A stretch of 64,000 nucleotides of DNA from an uncultured Bacteroides sp. (GCA_949296575.1 CASFPE010000029.1:124001-188000); one strand, 5' to 3'. Positions 53,416 through 62,271 are shown, counted from the first letter of the stretch. Notes: a model not told the origin generated them from the letters alone. Translations and numbers: made by a program.

Positions 53416-55926
53416 ATGTTAAGGAAGTTATTATTATGCATTTTTATTTTTTCTCTTTCCCGTGGCCTAAGCGGAGAGGTGCTTCGTTATGGCTTGACGT
53501 TCAAGTCGCACGATGTGAACCAGGACATTCGCACGTCGTTGAACCTCACGCCTGCCAAGCCCATGTCGTTTCCGGGCGGATTTTCGTTGGAGTTTGACGT
53601 GAAGTTCAACAAACTGGTCCAGACGTATGGATACGTTTGCCGTGTCGTTTCCGAAAATATGAGCCTGGATGTCATTTCCAATGTCAATGGGTTGAAGCTG
53701 AACTGCGTGTTGATAAAAGACGACCATGCTTTGGCCAATGTGGATTTCCGTATCCAGCCCTCGCGCGACATTGACGACTGGAGCCGGGTGAAGCTGGCGT
53801 TTTCCCGTGACTCCACGCAATGTTTCATCAACGACAGCCTGAAAACCATCTCGTATGCCCTTCCGGATTTGAAAGATGTGAGAGTGGTGTTCGGGAAAGG
53901 TTTCAGCACCGACGTTCCTCCCGTCACGTTGAAAGATGTGGTGCTTCGCAATGCGGAGGGCGACACCTGCTATCATTGGCGGTTGGACAAATACGCTGAA
54001 GGGAAAGTCTACGATGAAATTTCCCGTAAAGCAGCCGTGGTGGAGAATGGCAATTGGGAAATCGACCGTTACATCAAGTGGCACAAAGAGTATTCCATCC
54101 CGGTGGCAGAACGTTACGCGCAACTGGCGCTCGATTCTGCGGGCCGTCGCCTTTTCATTGCGACGACCGATTCGATGGCTTGTTTTGATTTGGATGATTA
54201 CAGCTTTCGCAAGGTGAAGACGCAAGGCGGTTCGCCTTTTGCGGCAGGCGCCACCAGCCAGATGGTTTACGACCGGAGGAAGAACCGGCTGATTTCTTAC
54301 GATTTGTTGTACAAGGATTTCATTTATTATGATTTCGGGACAGAGAAGTGGTCGGGCGAACGCCAAGACCAGCGTTTTGCCCCTGCCCATCACCACAACC
54401 GTTTTATTGACGAAGAAAGGGATTGTTTGGTGACCTTCGGGGGATACGGTTATCAATTCTATAAAGCATGGATGACAAGCCATCCTTTGGACAACGGCGA
54501 CTGGGTGGTGAAGGATTTGGTGGATTCCATTGCGCCTCGTTACCTGTCGGCCTTAGGTTATTTAGGAGAGGGGCGTTTCTTGATATTGGGCGGCTATGGA
54601 AGCATTTCCGGCCGGCAGGAAGAATACCCGAAACATTTTTATGATTTGCATGAACTGGATTCGCGCAAAGGCACTTGCCGGAAATTGTTTGATTTGGATT
54701 TCCCGGAGAAGCCCGTGGCTTTCGCTTCTTCCATGGTGGTAGACAGCGGCAAGCTTTACGCATTGGCCTACAACAACAACCGTTTCCACACGCAGTTGAA
54801 TTTGTGCGAAGTCAGCCTCTCCGATGCTTCCGTTTCGCTGATTGCCGATACCATCCCGTATAATTTCTACGACATGGAGTCGTGCTGCAACCTTTTCTTG
54901 GACCGGAAGAAGTCGTTGCTTTATGCAATCCTCTTGCAGAAATCGGACGCGAAGGGTTACAGCGTGGACATTTATTCGTTGGCCTATCCGCCGTTGCAGA
55001 TATCCGATGTCATGCAGGAAAATGCCGCGTTGCTCAGGAGTTGGGCTTGGATTGGGCTTTCATTGGCAATATTGCTGGCAGGGGCAGGCGCGATTGCGCT
55101 TGTGCGGCGGAAGAAACGGCGCAGGCATCCGGCAGAGGCGGAGGAATCATGGGGCGGCGCGGCCGAACCCTTGCCGCATGTGGAGTTGAAGCCCCCTGTT
55201 TCCACCATCAAACTGCTGGGCGGTTTCCAGGTGTTCGACAAGGAAGGGCGCGACATGACCGACAGTTTCACTTCCATCGTGAAGCAGATTTTCCTGTTCA
55301 TCCTGTTGAACACCATCCGCGACGGGAAGAAAGTCACTTCCGACAAATTGGACGAGACGTTCTGGTTCGGCATGAGCAAGTCCAGCGCCTCCAACAACCG
55401 GAGCGTCAATATCCGGAAGTTGCGCCTTTTGTTGGAAAAAGTGGGCAATGTGTTCGTGATGAACCGGAAATCCTATTGGTTCATTGAAATCGGGGAAGGG
55501 GTGACATGCGATTACCGCGAGGTGATGCTCCTGCTGAAGAAGGAAAAAGAGGAGAAAGAGATGCATGTCGGTTTGCTGAATGCCATTTTGGATATTGCCC
55601 AAGGCGGGATGCTTCTCCCCAATGTCAGCAATGAATGGGTGGACAACTACAAGTCGGAATACTCCAACCTGCTGATTGAAATCCTGCAACGCTCCATGCT
55701 GTTGCCCGAAGTGAAACAGGATTTGAACTTGCAGGTGAAGATTGCCAACACCATTTTGCTGCACGACAATTTGGACGAAGAAGCCGTGCAGGCCAAATGC
55801 AAAGCGTTGTTCCTGTTGGGACAGAAAGGCAGTTCCAAGCTTTGTTACGACAAGTTCGTGCAGGACTACCGCCGCATCCTCGGCTCCGACCCGAAGCTGG
55901 CCTACGATGAACTCATCCGCCCGTGA
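53416..55926 (+). CDS. One-component transmembrane regulator: periplasmic LamG/propeller-like sensor, membrane helix, cytosolic SARP winged helix and BTAD
   Basis: The 836-residue protein has a signal/anchor sequence (MLRKLLLCIFIFSLSRGLSG) and a LamG/concanavalin-like domain (about residues 25-200: FSLEFDVKFNKLVQTYGYVC, DDWSRVKLAFSRDST). A Kelch/propeller-like region follows (about 225-535: CLVTFGGYGYQFYKAW, RFLILGGYGSISGRQEEY). One membrane helix is at about 541-562 (IGLSLAILLAGAGAIALV) before RRKKRRR. The cytosolic end begins STIKLLGGFQVFDKEGRD (about 595) with a winged helix (ASNNRSVNIRKLRLLLEKVG) and a helical BTAD (about 690-836), as in SARP activators. No kinase or receiver is present, so signal and DNA binding lie in one chain. 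The likely targets are the downstream glycan genes. Confidence 0.82.
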   Translation: MLRKLLLCIFIFSLSRGLSGEVLRYGLTFKSHDVNQDIRTSLNLTPAKPMSFPGGFSLEFDVKFNKLVQTYGYVCRVVSENMSLDVISNVNGLKLNCVLIKDDHALANVDFRIQPSRDIDDWSRVKLAFSRDSTQCFINDSLKTISYALPDLKDVRVVFGKGFSTDVPPVTLKDVVLRNAEGDTCYHWRLDKYAEGKVYDEISRKAAVVENGNWEIDRYIKWHKEYSIPVAERYAQLALDSAGRRLFIATTDSMACFDLDDYSFRKVKTQGGSPFAAGATSQMVYDRRKNRLISYDLLYKDFIYYDFGTEKWSGERQDQRFAPAHHHNRFIDEERDCLVTFGGYGYQFYKAWMTSHPLDNGDWVVKDLVDSIAPRYLSALGYLGEGRFLILGGYGSISGRQEEYPKHFYDLHELDSRKGTCRKLFDLDFPEKPVAFASSMVVDSGKLYALAYNNNRFHTQLNLCEVSLSDASVSLIADTIPYNFYDMESCCNLFLDRKKSLLYAILLQKSDAKGYSVDIYSLAYPPLQISDVMQENAALLRSWAWIGLSLAILLAGAGAIALVRRKKRRRHPAEAEESWGGAAEPLPHVELKPPVSTIKLLGGFQVFDKEGRDMTDSFTSIVKQIFLFILLNTIRDGKKVTSDKLDETFWFGMSKSSASNNRSVNIRKLRLLLEKVGNVFVMNRKSYWFIEIGEGVTCDYREVMLLLKKEKEEKEMHVGLLNAILDIAQGGMLLPNVSNEWVDNYKSEYSNLLIEILQRSMLLPEVKQDLNLQVKIANTILLHDNLDEEAVQAKCKALFLLGQKGSSKLCYDKFVQDYRRILGSDPKLAYDELIRP

Positions 55927-55973
55927 CATTCCTCCCTGTGGATGCTCCGGCGGGCGGGCAAGCTGCCGGAATC

Positions 55974-56050
55974 TTTCCCCAATAAAATCCGGAATTTTTC
56001 AGGTAAAATGCGCCCGCTTTCCAGGTAAAAATCAAAATTTTATTGGGAAA
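55974..56050. repeat. Long-arm inverted repeat downstream of the regulator gene
   Basis: TTTCCCCAATAAAAT (55974-55988) is complementary to ATTTTATTGGGAAA (56037-56050) with one bulged base. Between them CAGGTAAAA occurs twice. Similar words (GGATTTTATTGGG, CCTGTAAAA) occur at 9802-9870. It could act as a terminator-like structure for the regulator gene, though no T-run follows. Confidence 0.6.
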
Positions 56051-56084
56051 GGTGAAAGCGCCCTGCCGGGCTTCCCGGAAAATG

Positions 56085-56160
56085 CTCCCAAAGGTTTTTG
56101 AAAATCCTTCCAACGTTTTGCCCCAAACCTTGGAACGTTTTGCATGAAACCTTGGAAGGT
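56085..56160. repeat. AAGGTTTTGCAAAA-type intergenic repeat, copy 3
   Basis: CTCCCAAAGGTTTTTGAAAA, CCTTCCAACGTTTTGCCCC, AAACCTTGGAACG and TTTTGCATGAAACCTTGG follow the same order as 39291-39360. No nested palindrome follows this copy. Confidence 0.75.
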
Positions 56161-56380
56161 CCTTTCGGAGGTCAGATTTTAGATTTCAGATTTCAAGTTT
56201 CAAATCAGAACTCAGAACTCTGAACTCAGAAATCTGAAATCTCGTAGCTTGTAGCTTGTCACTCGTAGCTTTCTTGCCGGTTGGCAAGTTGGCGAGTTGG
56301 CGAAGTCTCAGGCTTTTCGTTTTTCATTTTTAATTTTTCATTTCTCATTATTGCTTGTAGCTTGTCACTCGTAGCTGTTT
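56161..56380. repeat. Low-complexity repeat tract with two 24 bp direct repeats
   Basis: Iterated AGATTTCAGATTTC and AGAACTCTGAACTC words (56167-56242) are followed by GCTTGTAGCTTGTCACTCG plus TAGCT at 56247-56270, repeated exactly at 56353-56376. Between them are GTTGGCAAGTTGGCGAGTTG and TTTTTCATTTTTAATTTTTC. Confidence 0.8.
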
Positions 56381-56398
56381 AATGCCCGCATTCTCCCC

Positions 56399-56430
56399 GT
56401 TAAGGTTTGGTTAATGTCTGGTTAAGGTGG
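56399..56430 (+). promoter_or_regulatory. Upstream cluster of three 11 bp-spaced direct repeats
   Basis: TTAAGG at 56400, TTAATG at 56411 and TTAAGG at 56422, each preceded by G, with exact 11 bp periodicity. Direct repeats with this spacing are the classical binding geometry of SARP and PhoB-type winged helices. Confidence 0.55.
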
Positions 56431-56516
56431 AGGATTCTTCCCGGAGTTGTGGAAATTTTGTTTTGCAGCGCACTATGAATCAATGATTTATAAAATATTT
56501 TTCATTTTGTTCAAGA

Positions 56517-56562
56517 ATTAAGGCTCAATTAAGGTGCGGTTAAGCCGCCTCGGGTAATTTCG
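56517..56562 (+). promoter_or_regulatory. Promoter-proximal cluster of three 11 bp-spaced direct repeats and -7 box
   Basis: TTAAGG at 56518, TTAAGG at 56529 and TTAAGC at 56540 again repeat every 11 bp. The last repeat ends 9 bp before TAATTTCG (56555-56562), a -7 box with one mismatch. SARP operators typically sit about 8 bp upstream of the promoter hexamer. The GH92 ATG is 102 bp downstream of the box. Confidence 0.6.
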
Positions 56563-56664
56563 CGACACGTTCTGATTCCGGCAGGTGCAGATGCTTGTGC
56601 GGCGGGTCGGGGCGCAACAGGTTTAACTCTAATTTTAATTAATGAACGCCTTAGTCTTTAGACG

Positions 56665-58845
56665 ATGAAAAAACTGGTTTCTTTTCTTTCGCTCGTAGCT
56701 TTGTTGTCTGCTTGTTCCGGCGGCAAACAGGCTTCCATGGGCCACCTCCAATATGTGGACCCGTTTATCGGTACAACTTACACAGGCCATACTTTCCCGT
56801 GCGCCGTCTATCCCTTTGGCATGATGCAGCCCGGCCCGCAAACCGGTTGCATCGGTTGGGATTATTATGGCGGCTACCGTTATGAAGACACCATCATGCA
56901 AGGTTTTTCCCAAAACCGCCTGAATGGAACGGGATGCCCCGACATGGGCGACCTGTTGATGATGCCCTTCTGCGGGAAAAGCACTGCGGAAGGTTTCAAA
57001 AGCACGTTCTCAAAAGATTCGGAAGTTGCCACGCCGGGATACTATGCGGTGCAGCTGGCCGACAATGCTGTGAAAGTGGAGTTGACCACTACTCCGCATG
57101 TGGCTTTGCACCGTTACACCTTCGGCAAGAAGAATCCGGCTGTGTACATCAACTTCCAAAGCGGAGTGGTAGGCAGCCAGGACGGCTACGACCGCCGGGT
57201 GCTTCGTTGCGAGGTGCAGCAGGAAGATGAATATGCCATCAGCGGTTACCAGAGAATCAACGGATGGGTGGAACGCGACCTCTACTTTGTCGTCCGTTTC
57301 AACAAGCCGATTCTTTCTATTGAAGATGTGAAAGGGGCAAAGGAAGGAGAGGTCCCCGGGAAGCTGCTTCGTTTTGCCGATGAAAAGGAGATGATGGCAA
57401 AAGTGGCCATTTCCATGGTCGGCATCGACAACGCGAAAAGGAACATTGAATCGGAATTGCGCGATTGGGATTTTGAAGCCGTGAAGGAGAATGTGGAAAA
57501 CAAATGGGAAAGCTACCTGTCGCGCATCGACATAGAAGGCACCGACGACCAGAAAACCAACTTCTACACCGCCCTTTACCACACCTTGATTCAGCCGAAC
57601 AACATTGCCGACACCGACGGGCGTTACCGCAATTCAAAAGACTCGGTGGCCATGTCGCCTTTCGGGAAATACTTTTCCACCTTTTCTTTATGGGACACTT
57701 ACCGTGCCGCCCACCCATTGTACACGCTGTTCACGCCGGAAATGGTGCCGGCCATGGTGAACACCATGCTCCTGCATGCCGAACAATACGGTTACTTGCC
57801 GATATGGCCGATATGGGGCAAAGAGACGCATTGCATGGTGGGCAACCATGGCATCCCTGTCGTGGTGGAAGCTTGCCTGAAAGATTTCCCCGACATTGAC
57901 CCGGAATGGGCTTATGAATGGGTGAAGAAAAGTTTGCTCACGCCCCACAAGGACTATGCTGCCGACCTTTATGCAAAGTATGGTTACCTTCCCTTCGACT
58001 TGGTGAAGAACGAATCCGTGTCGCGCACCTTGGAAGGCGCTTACGATGATTATTGCGCTGCCCTGCTGGCCAAGAAACTCGGCAAGGAAGACGATTACGC
58101 ATTCTTCATGGAACGTTCCCAATATTATAAGAACCTGTTTGACGCAGAGACAGGGCTGATGCGCGGAAAAGACTCCAAAGGCCGCTGGCGCGCGCCGTTT
58201 GATGCCTTCCATCTTTCGCATGCCAGCACCATCGGCGGCGATTATACCGAAGGCAATGCTTGGCAATACACATGGCACGTGCAGCAAGACATCGACGGAT
58301 TGGTGGAATTGCTGGGCGGAACGGAGAAAACTTTGGCCAAGTTGGATTCCTTGTTCGTGTTGGACACGCGGGTGGAACAGGAGGGTTTCGTGAAAGACGT
58401 GACCGGATTGATCGGGCAATACGCCCATGGCAACGAGCCGAGCCATCATGTCGTCTACATGTATTCGATGCTTGGGCGCAACGACCGCACGGCAGAGTTG
58501 GTGCGCGAGGTGTTCGACCGCTTCTATTTGCCAACGCCGGACGGATTGTGCGGCAACGACGACTGCGGGCAAATGTCGGCATGGTACGTGTTCAGCGCCA
58601 TGGGATTCTACCCGGTGGATCCCGCCAGCTTGGAATATGTGATTGGTGCGCCGCAACTGCCGAAAGCGTCCATCAAACTGTCCAACGGGAAGACCTTCAC
58701 CATGATTGCCCATAACCTCTCGAAGGAAAACAAATACGTGAAGTCCGTGAAGATGAACGGTCAGGAACTGGATGATTTCACGTTCACCTACGCCGACCTC
58801 ATGAACGGCGGCACGCTGGAATTTGAAATGTCGGATGTAAAATAA
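56665..58845 (+). CDS. GH92 family alpha-mannosidase, lipoprotein
   Basis: The 726-residue protein has signal peptide and lipobox LLSACSGG (Cys17). The N-terminal beta-sandwich (YVDPFIGTTYTGHTFPCAVY, PFGMMQPGPQTG) and the (alpha/alpha)6 domain are typical of GH92, calcium-dependent exo-alpha-mannosidases. The family catalytic acid lies in TEGNAWQYTWHVQQD (Glu about 528) and the base aspartates in GNDDCGQMSAWYVFSAMGFY (about 630). Also seen is HGNEPSHHVVYMY (about 588). Linkage preference cannot be read with certainty. It is the first gene after the putative operators. Confidence 0.93.
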   Translation: MKKLVSFLSLVALLSACSGGKQASMGHLQYVDPFIGTTYTGHTFPCAVYPFGMMQPGPQTGCIGWDYYGGYRYEDTIMQGFSQNRLNGTGCPDMGDLLMMPFCGKSTAEGFKSTFSKDSEVATPGYYAVQLADNAVKVELTTTPHVALHRYTFGKKNPAVYINFQSGVVGSQDGYDRRVLRCEVQQEDEYAISGYQRINGWVERDLYFVVRFNKPILSIEDVKGAKEGEVPGKLLRFADEKEMMAKVAISMVGIDNAKRNIESELRDWDFEAVKENVENKWESYLSRIDIEGTDDQKTNFYTALYHTLIQPNNIADTDGRYRNSKDSVAMSPFGKYFSTFSLWDTYRAAHPLYTLFTPEMVPAMVNTMLLHAEQYGYLPIWPIWGKETHCMVGNHGIPVVVEACLKDFPDIDPEWAYEWVKKSLLTPHKDYAADLYAKYGYLPFDLVKNESVSRTLEGAYDDYCAALLAKKLGKEDDYAFFMERSQYYKNLFDAETGLMRGKDSKGRWRAPFDAFHLSHASTIGGDYTEGNAWQYTWHVQQDIDGLVELLGGTEKTLAKLDSLFVLDTRVEQEGFVKDVTGLIGQYAHGNEPSHHVVYMYSMLGRNDRTAELVREVFDRFYLPTPDGLCGNDDCGQMSAWYVFSAMGFYPVDPASLEYVIGAPQLPKASIKLSNGKTFTMIAHNLSKENKYVKSVKMNGQELDDFTFTYADLMNGGTLEFEMSDVK

Positions 58846-58904
58846 GGAAAGGATAAAAGTATCCATATATTGTGTTTTTAGTTAATCATTAAAATTTTAA
58901 GCGT

Positions 58905-60806
58905 ATGAAAAAATTGCTTTACTCGCTAGCATTAGCGATGTGCGTGCAGACCGGTCTGTGGGCACAAGACACGTTCTATGTTAGTTCCATGGGCGATGAC
59001 TCCAACCCGGGAACAGAAGAAGAACCTTTTTACTCTTTGAATCCTGAATTGCTGACGGATGGATGTACCGTGATTGTGTTGGACGAAATCTACGTGGATC
59101 CCGTTGTCATCATGGGCGACAAACAGGACGAACCGTCGGGCGTGAATACGTTGACGGTTCAAGGCGGAAGCCCGGAAGCAGCCTTGATTGGCCTGAACGA
59201 TGAGGAATGGGAAGACGAAACCAATGAGTGCTATTCTGCTTTCTTCGATGTGAAGGGCGGCAACCTGACGTTGAAAGACATTACGCTGAAGAACCTTCGC
59301 CGCATAGAAGGCCACAACGACGGTGCCATGATTTTCGTGGATTCTTATTCCGAACTGCACATGGAGAACGTCATCATCAAGAACACGGACACGCCGCTGA
59401 GCATCCGTGGCGGTGCCATCAGCTGTTCAGGAAAGCTGTATGCCACCAACTGCACGTTCGAGAACCTGAAAGGTTACCAGGGCGGTGCCATCTATTTCAT
59501 GGAAAGGGAGAATCCTTTGTTCGCGCGCTTCGACAACTGCGTGTTCAGCAAAAACCAGACGGTGGACGGCACAGCCGACAAAGGTGACGGCGCAGGCGGT
59601 GGCGGCATCTATATCGAAGGCTACGAGATGGACATGGAATTTGACAAATGCCTCTTTGAATACAACCAGGCGTTGAACACCGCAGGCAATGCAACGGGTG
59701 GCGCCCTCCGCATCCGGATGAACGGCACGGAAGAAATCCCTTGCGATGCGGATGTGACGTTCACGAACACCACTTTCGTTGGCAACTACTCCGTAGGCCA
59801 GAGCAGCATGATTCACTGGGGCCGTCCGACCGTAGGCGACATGAAGCTGAAATTCATCAATGACGTGTTCTACAAGAACCGCACTTCCGGCCCGCAAGCC
59901 AACGTGTTGACCGGCCAAGGCAGTGCGATTCCCGATGTGACCGGCGCATTGATTTTCGTGAATTGCACGTCTTTCATGAACAACACCGGCGTGGGGATAG
60001 AAGAATTGGGCATCGAGCCGTTGGTTTTGGTTGACCAAAATGCCATCAACCTTTCCGATTTTGCCGGCGACTTCGACATGATTTGGGTGAACAACGTGAT
60101 GCTGGACTGCATGATCGAGCCGGTTGACAATGGTTCAGGTGAGATGATCGACCAGCAAGGTTGGGGATGGTCTGTCCGCGAAAAAGACGGGCGTTGCACC
60201 GGCCAGTACATCATCCAGAACAATGTGCATGACGGCGTGGGCGGAACTTATGATGAAACTTGGGGCGCAGGCTTCCTGTACATGTTCAACAATACAGATG
60301 CTGCAACAGCCAACAACAATAAGAGCGTTCGTGGAAAGACAACCGACCAGAAACTGGAACAATTGGGCTTGGGCCGCACATTGGTGGTGCCGGAAGAAGG
60401 TGTTCCTTACGTGGCCATCGAATCTGCTGAAGGTTTTGCCATCGACAACGGCGTGGCTTCTTTGATTTATGAAGGCGAAGAGTTGATTCCGCAAACGGAT
60501 ATCCGTGGCGTGGCCATCTCCGGCGTTTCCCGCGACTTGGGAGCATTCGAGTTTGATGGCGATGGTTCTGCTGTGGATGTGAACAAAGTGGCTTCTGCTG
60601 TCCGCGTATATCCGAACCCGGTGGGCGACGTGATGTATCTGACCGACGAAGCAGCTTCTGTGAAGGTTTACAGCGTGTGTGGCGCTTGCGTGGCTGAAGC
60701 CTACAATGCAAGTTCCCTCAATGTGGCAAGCCTGCCGCAAGGTGTTTACATCGTGAAGATCGAGATGGAAGACGGCAGCGTATATTCTAATAAAATCCAG
60801 AAATAG
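58905..60806 (+). CDS. Exported beta-helix protein with type IX secretion sorting domain
   Basis: The 633-residue protein has signal peptide MKKLLYSLALAMCVQTGLWA, a beta-helix start TFYVSSMGDDSNPGTEEEPF, repeated beta-helix coils with polymorphic-outer-membrane-like G-G-A-I motifs (IRGGAISCSGKLYATNCTFE, GYQGGAIYFME) and a C-terminal T9SS type A domain. That domain reads VRVYPNPVGDVMYLTDEA (about 566), SVKVYSVCGACVAEA, LNVASLPQGVYIVKIEMEDG and ends in KIQK. It is predicted to reach the cell surface. It lies 59 bp after the GH92 gene. Confidence 0.85.
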   Translation: MKKLLYSLALAMCVQTGLWAQDTFYVSSMGDDSNPGTEEEPFYSLNPELLTDGCTVIVLDEIYVDPVVIMGDKQDEPSGVNTLTVQGGSPEAALIGLNDEEWEDETNECYSAFFDVKGGNLTLKDITLKNLRRIEGHNDGAMIFVDSYSELHMENVIIKNTDTPLSIRGGAISCSGKLYATNCTFENLKGYQGGAIYFMERENPLFARFDNCVFSKNQTVDGTADKGDGAGGGGIYIEGYEMDMEFDKCLFEYNQALNTAGNATGGALRIRMNGTEEIPCDADVTFTNTTFVGNYSVGQSSMIHWGRPTVGDMKLKFINDVFYKNRTSGPQANVLTGQGSAIPDVTGALIFVNCTSFMNNTGVGIEELGIEPLVLVDQNAINLSDFAGDFDMIWVNNVMLDCMIEPVDNGSGEMIDQQGWGWSVREKDGRCTGQYIIQNNVHDGVGGTYDETWGAGFLYMFNNTDAATANNNKSVRGKTTDQKLEQLGLGRTLVVPEEGVPYVAIESAEGFAIDNGVASLIYEGEELIPQTDIRGVAISGVSRDLGAFEFDGDGSAVDVNKVASAVRVYPNPVGDVMYLTDEAASVKVYSVCGACVAEAYNASSLNVASLPQGVYIVKIEMEDGSVYSNKIQK

Positions 60807-60901
60807 TAGATAGAAAGAAGCAGGAAGGGTGTCATGCGGCACTCTTTCTGCCTCATTATTGTCAACAAGAATCGTAATTCCCTTTCTAATAAATACGGAT
60901 A

Positions 60902-62233
60902 ATGAAAAACCTCTTGATTGTTGTTTTGTCGTGCATGGGCTTCCTCCCGGCAGCTTCTCAAGAATGGAAAGAAGACGCTGCCCGGGTGAAGGAGAACATC
61001 TATGGCAACTATGAAGGCATGTTCCGGGAAGAAGGCGGCGGCTTGAAGTATCCCTTCATCACGCCCGGCAGTTCCCAATATGCCGATGTGCTGTGGGATT
61101 GGGATTCTTGGTTGACAAACATTGCCTTGCGGCAGATTCTGCTGGACTTGGGCGATAAGGAACTTTCGGCCGAGGCCGTGCGTTATGAGCAAGGATGCGT
61201 GCTGAACTTCTTGGACTTCGGCGGCATGGACGGATGGATTCCCATCAACATCAAGCGGAATGACACGCGGGAGCAGATACGCCCGAAGGATATTTATTTG
61301 GTAAACATGCACAAACCCTGCCTGGCGCAGCACGCGGCTTTCCTGACAAAACAGAATGGCGGAGATGCCGAATGGCTGCGGGAGAAGTTTTATTTCCTCC
61401 AGACGTTTGTGAACAACTATGTGAATCACCACCGCGACCGTGCCACAGGATTGTATTTTTGGCAGGACGATGCCGCCATTGGTGTGGACAACGACCCCTG
61501 CACATACTATCGCCCGAAGCGTAGTTCGGGTTCCATTTTCCTGAATTGCCTGATGTATAAAGAACTGGACGCAATGGCTTATTTGTGCGAAAAGCTGAAT
61601 TTGGGAGAAACGTCGCTGCAATACCGGCAGAATGCAGCCGACCTGAAGGCGGCGATACAGGAACATTGCTGGGACGAGCGCGATGGTTTCTTTTACAGCG
61701 TGGATTTGAATTTGCTTCCAGTGAAGCAGCCCGACACTTTTGAACGCCATAGCGGCATGCCGAGGGATTGGGATTGCTTGATTATGCGGATTGGCGTGTG
61801 GTCCGGATTCTTGGGAATGTGGTCGGGCATTGCCACGCCGGAACAGGCGGCACGCATGGTGGAAGAACATTTCAAAAACGAAAAGACATTCAATGCGCCG
61901 TATGGCGTGAGGACACTCTCCAAGATGGAGAAAATGTACAACCTGAAAGCTTCCGGCAATCCTTCCTCGTGGTTGGGGCCCATTTGGGGCATTTCCAATT
62001 ACATGGTGTGGAAAGGATTGGTGAAATACGGCTATGAAGCGGAAGCGCAGGAATTGGCGGCAAAAACGATTAAATTGTTTGGGATGGACGTGAAACGGTT
62101 TGGCACGATGCATGAGTATTACCAGCCGGAGAATGGGGAACCCATATTGAATCCCGGTTTCCAAAATTGGAATTATTTGGTTTTGAATATGATTGCATGG
62201 ATGGAGAACCGTCCGATAGTCGAAGAGTTTTAA
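60902..62233 (+). CDS. MGH1-type (alpha/alpha)6 glycoside hydrolase, exported
   Basis: The 443-residue protein has a signal peptide (MKNLLIVVLSCMGFLPAASQ) and the (alpha/alpha)6 fold shared by GH63, GH37 and mannosylglycerate hydrolases. The substrate-site motif is VLWDWDSWLTNIAL (Asp about 65-67), followed by RGRY-type sequence YRPKRSSGSIFLNCLMYKEL, SWLGPIWGISNYMVW (about 360) and the likely base in MHEYYQPENGEPILNP (about 402). Its substrate is not evident; a glucoside or mannoside is likely from the family. It follows the T9SS-sorted protein by 95 bp. Confidence 0.85.
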   Translation: MKNLLIVVLSCMGFLPAASQEWKEDAARVKENIYGNYEGMFREEGGGLKYPFITPGSSQYADVLWDWDSWLTNIALRQILLDLGDKELSAEAVRYEQGCVLNFLDFGGMDGWIPINIKRNDTREQIRPKDIYLVNMHKPCLAQHAAFLTKQNGGDAEWLREKFYFLQTFVNNYVNHHRDRATGLYFWQDDAAIGVDNDPCTYYRPKRSSGSIFLNCLMYKELDAMAYLCEKLNLGETSLQYRQNAADLKAAIQEHCWDERDGFFYSVDLNLLPVKQPDTFERHSGMPRDWDCLIMRIGVWSGFLGMWSGIATPEQAARMVEEHFKNEKTFNAPYGVRTLSKMEKMYNLKASGNPSSWLGPIWGISNYMVWKGLVKYGYEAEAQELAAKTIKLFGMDVKRFGTMHEYYQPENGEPILNPGFQNWNYLVLNMIAWMENRPIVEEF

Positions 62234-62271
62234 ATAGGTAGTAGAATAGATATATTAAATGATTAAGAACC

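Larger units (their letters stand above)
55927..56664. other. 738 bp regulatory and repeat-rich intergenic region upstream of the GH92 gene
   Basis: From left to right: a 14 bp-arm inverted repeat (55974-56050), the AAGGTTTTGCAAAA-type block (56085-56160), low-complexity TCAGA/CTCAGA repeats and two perfect copies of a 24 bp word (56161-56376), three GTTAAGG-type repeats (56399-56430), three more (56517-56546) and a candidate -7 box (56555-56562). No convincing gene is present. Confidence 0.75.

Noticed and set aside
55927..56120. Short open frames after the regulator gene
   Set aside because: They run through inverted and dispersed repeats, lack starts with leader features and show no domain.
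60820..60852. Hairpin between the T9SS-sorted protein and MGH1-type genes as a terminator
   Set aside because: The imperfect stem GCAGGAAGGGTG/CACTCTTTCTGC has no T-run after it, so termination is not supported.
60746..62164. Minus-strand open frame opposite the MGH1-type hydrolase gene
   Set aside because: Shadow of the well-supported plus-strand glycoside hydrolase.
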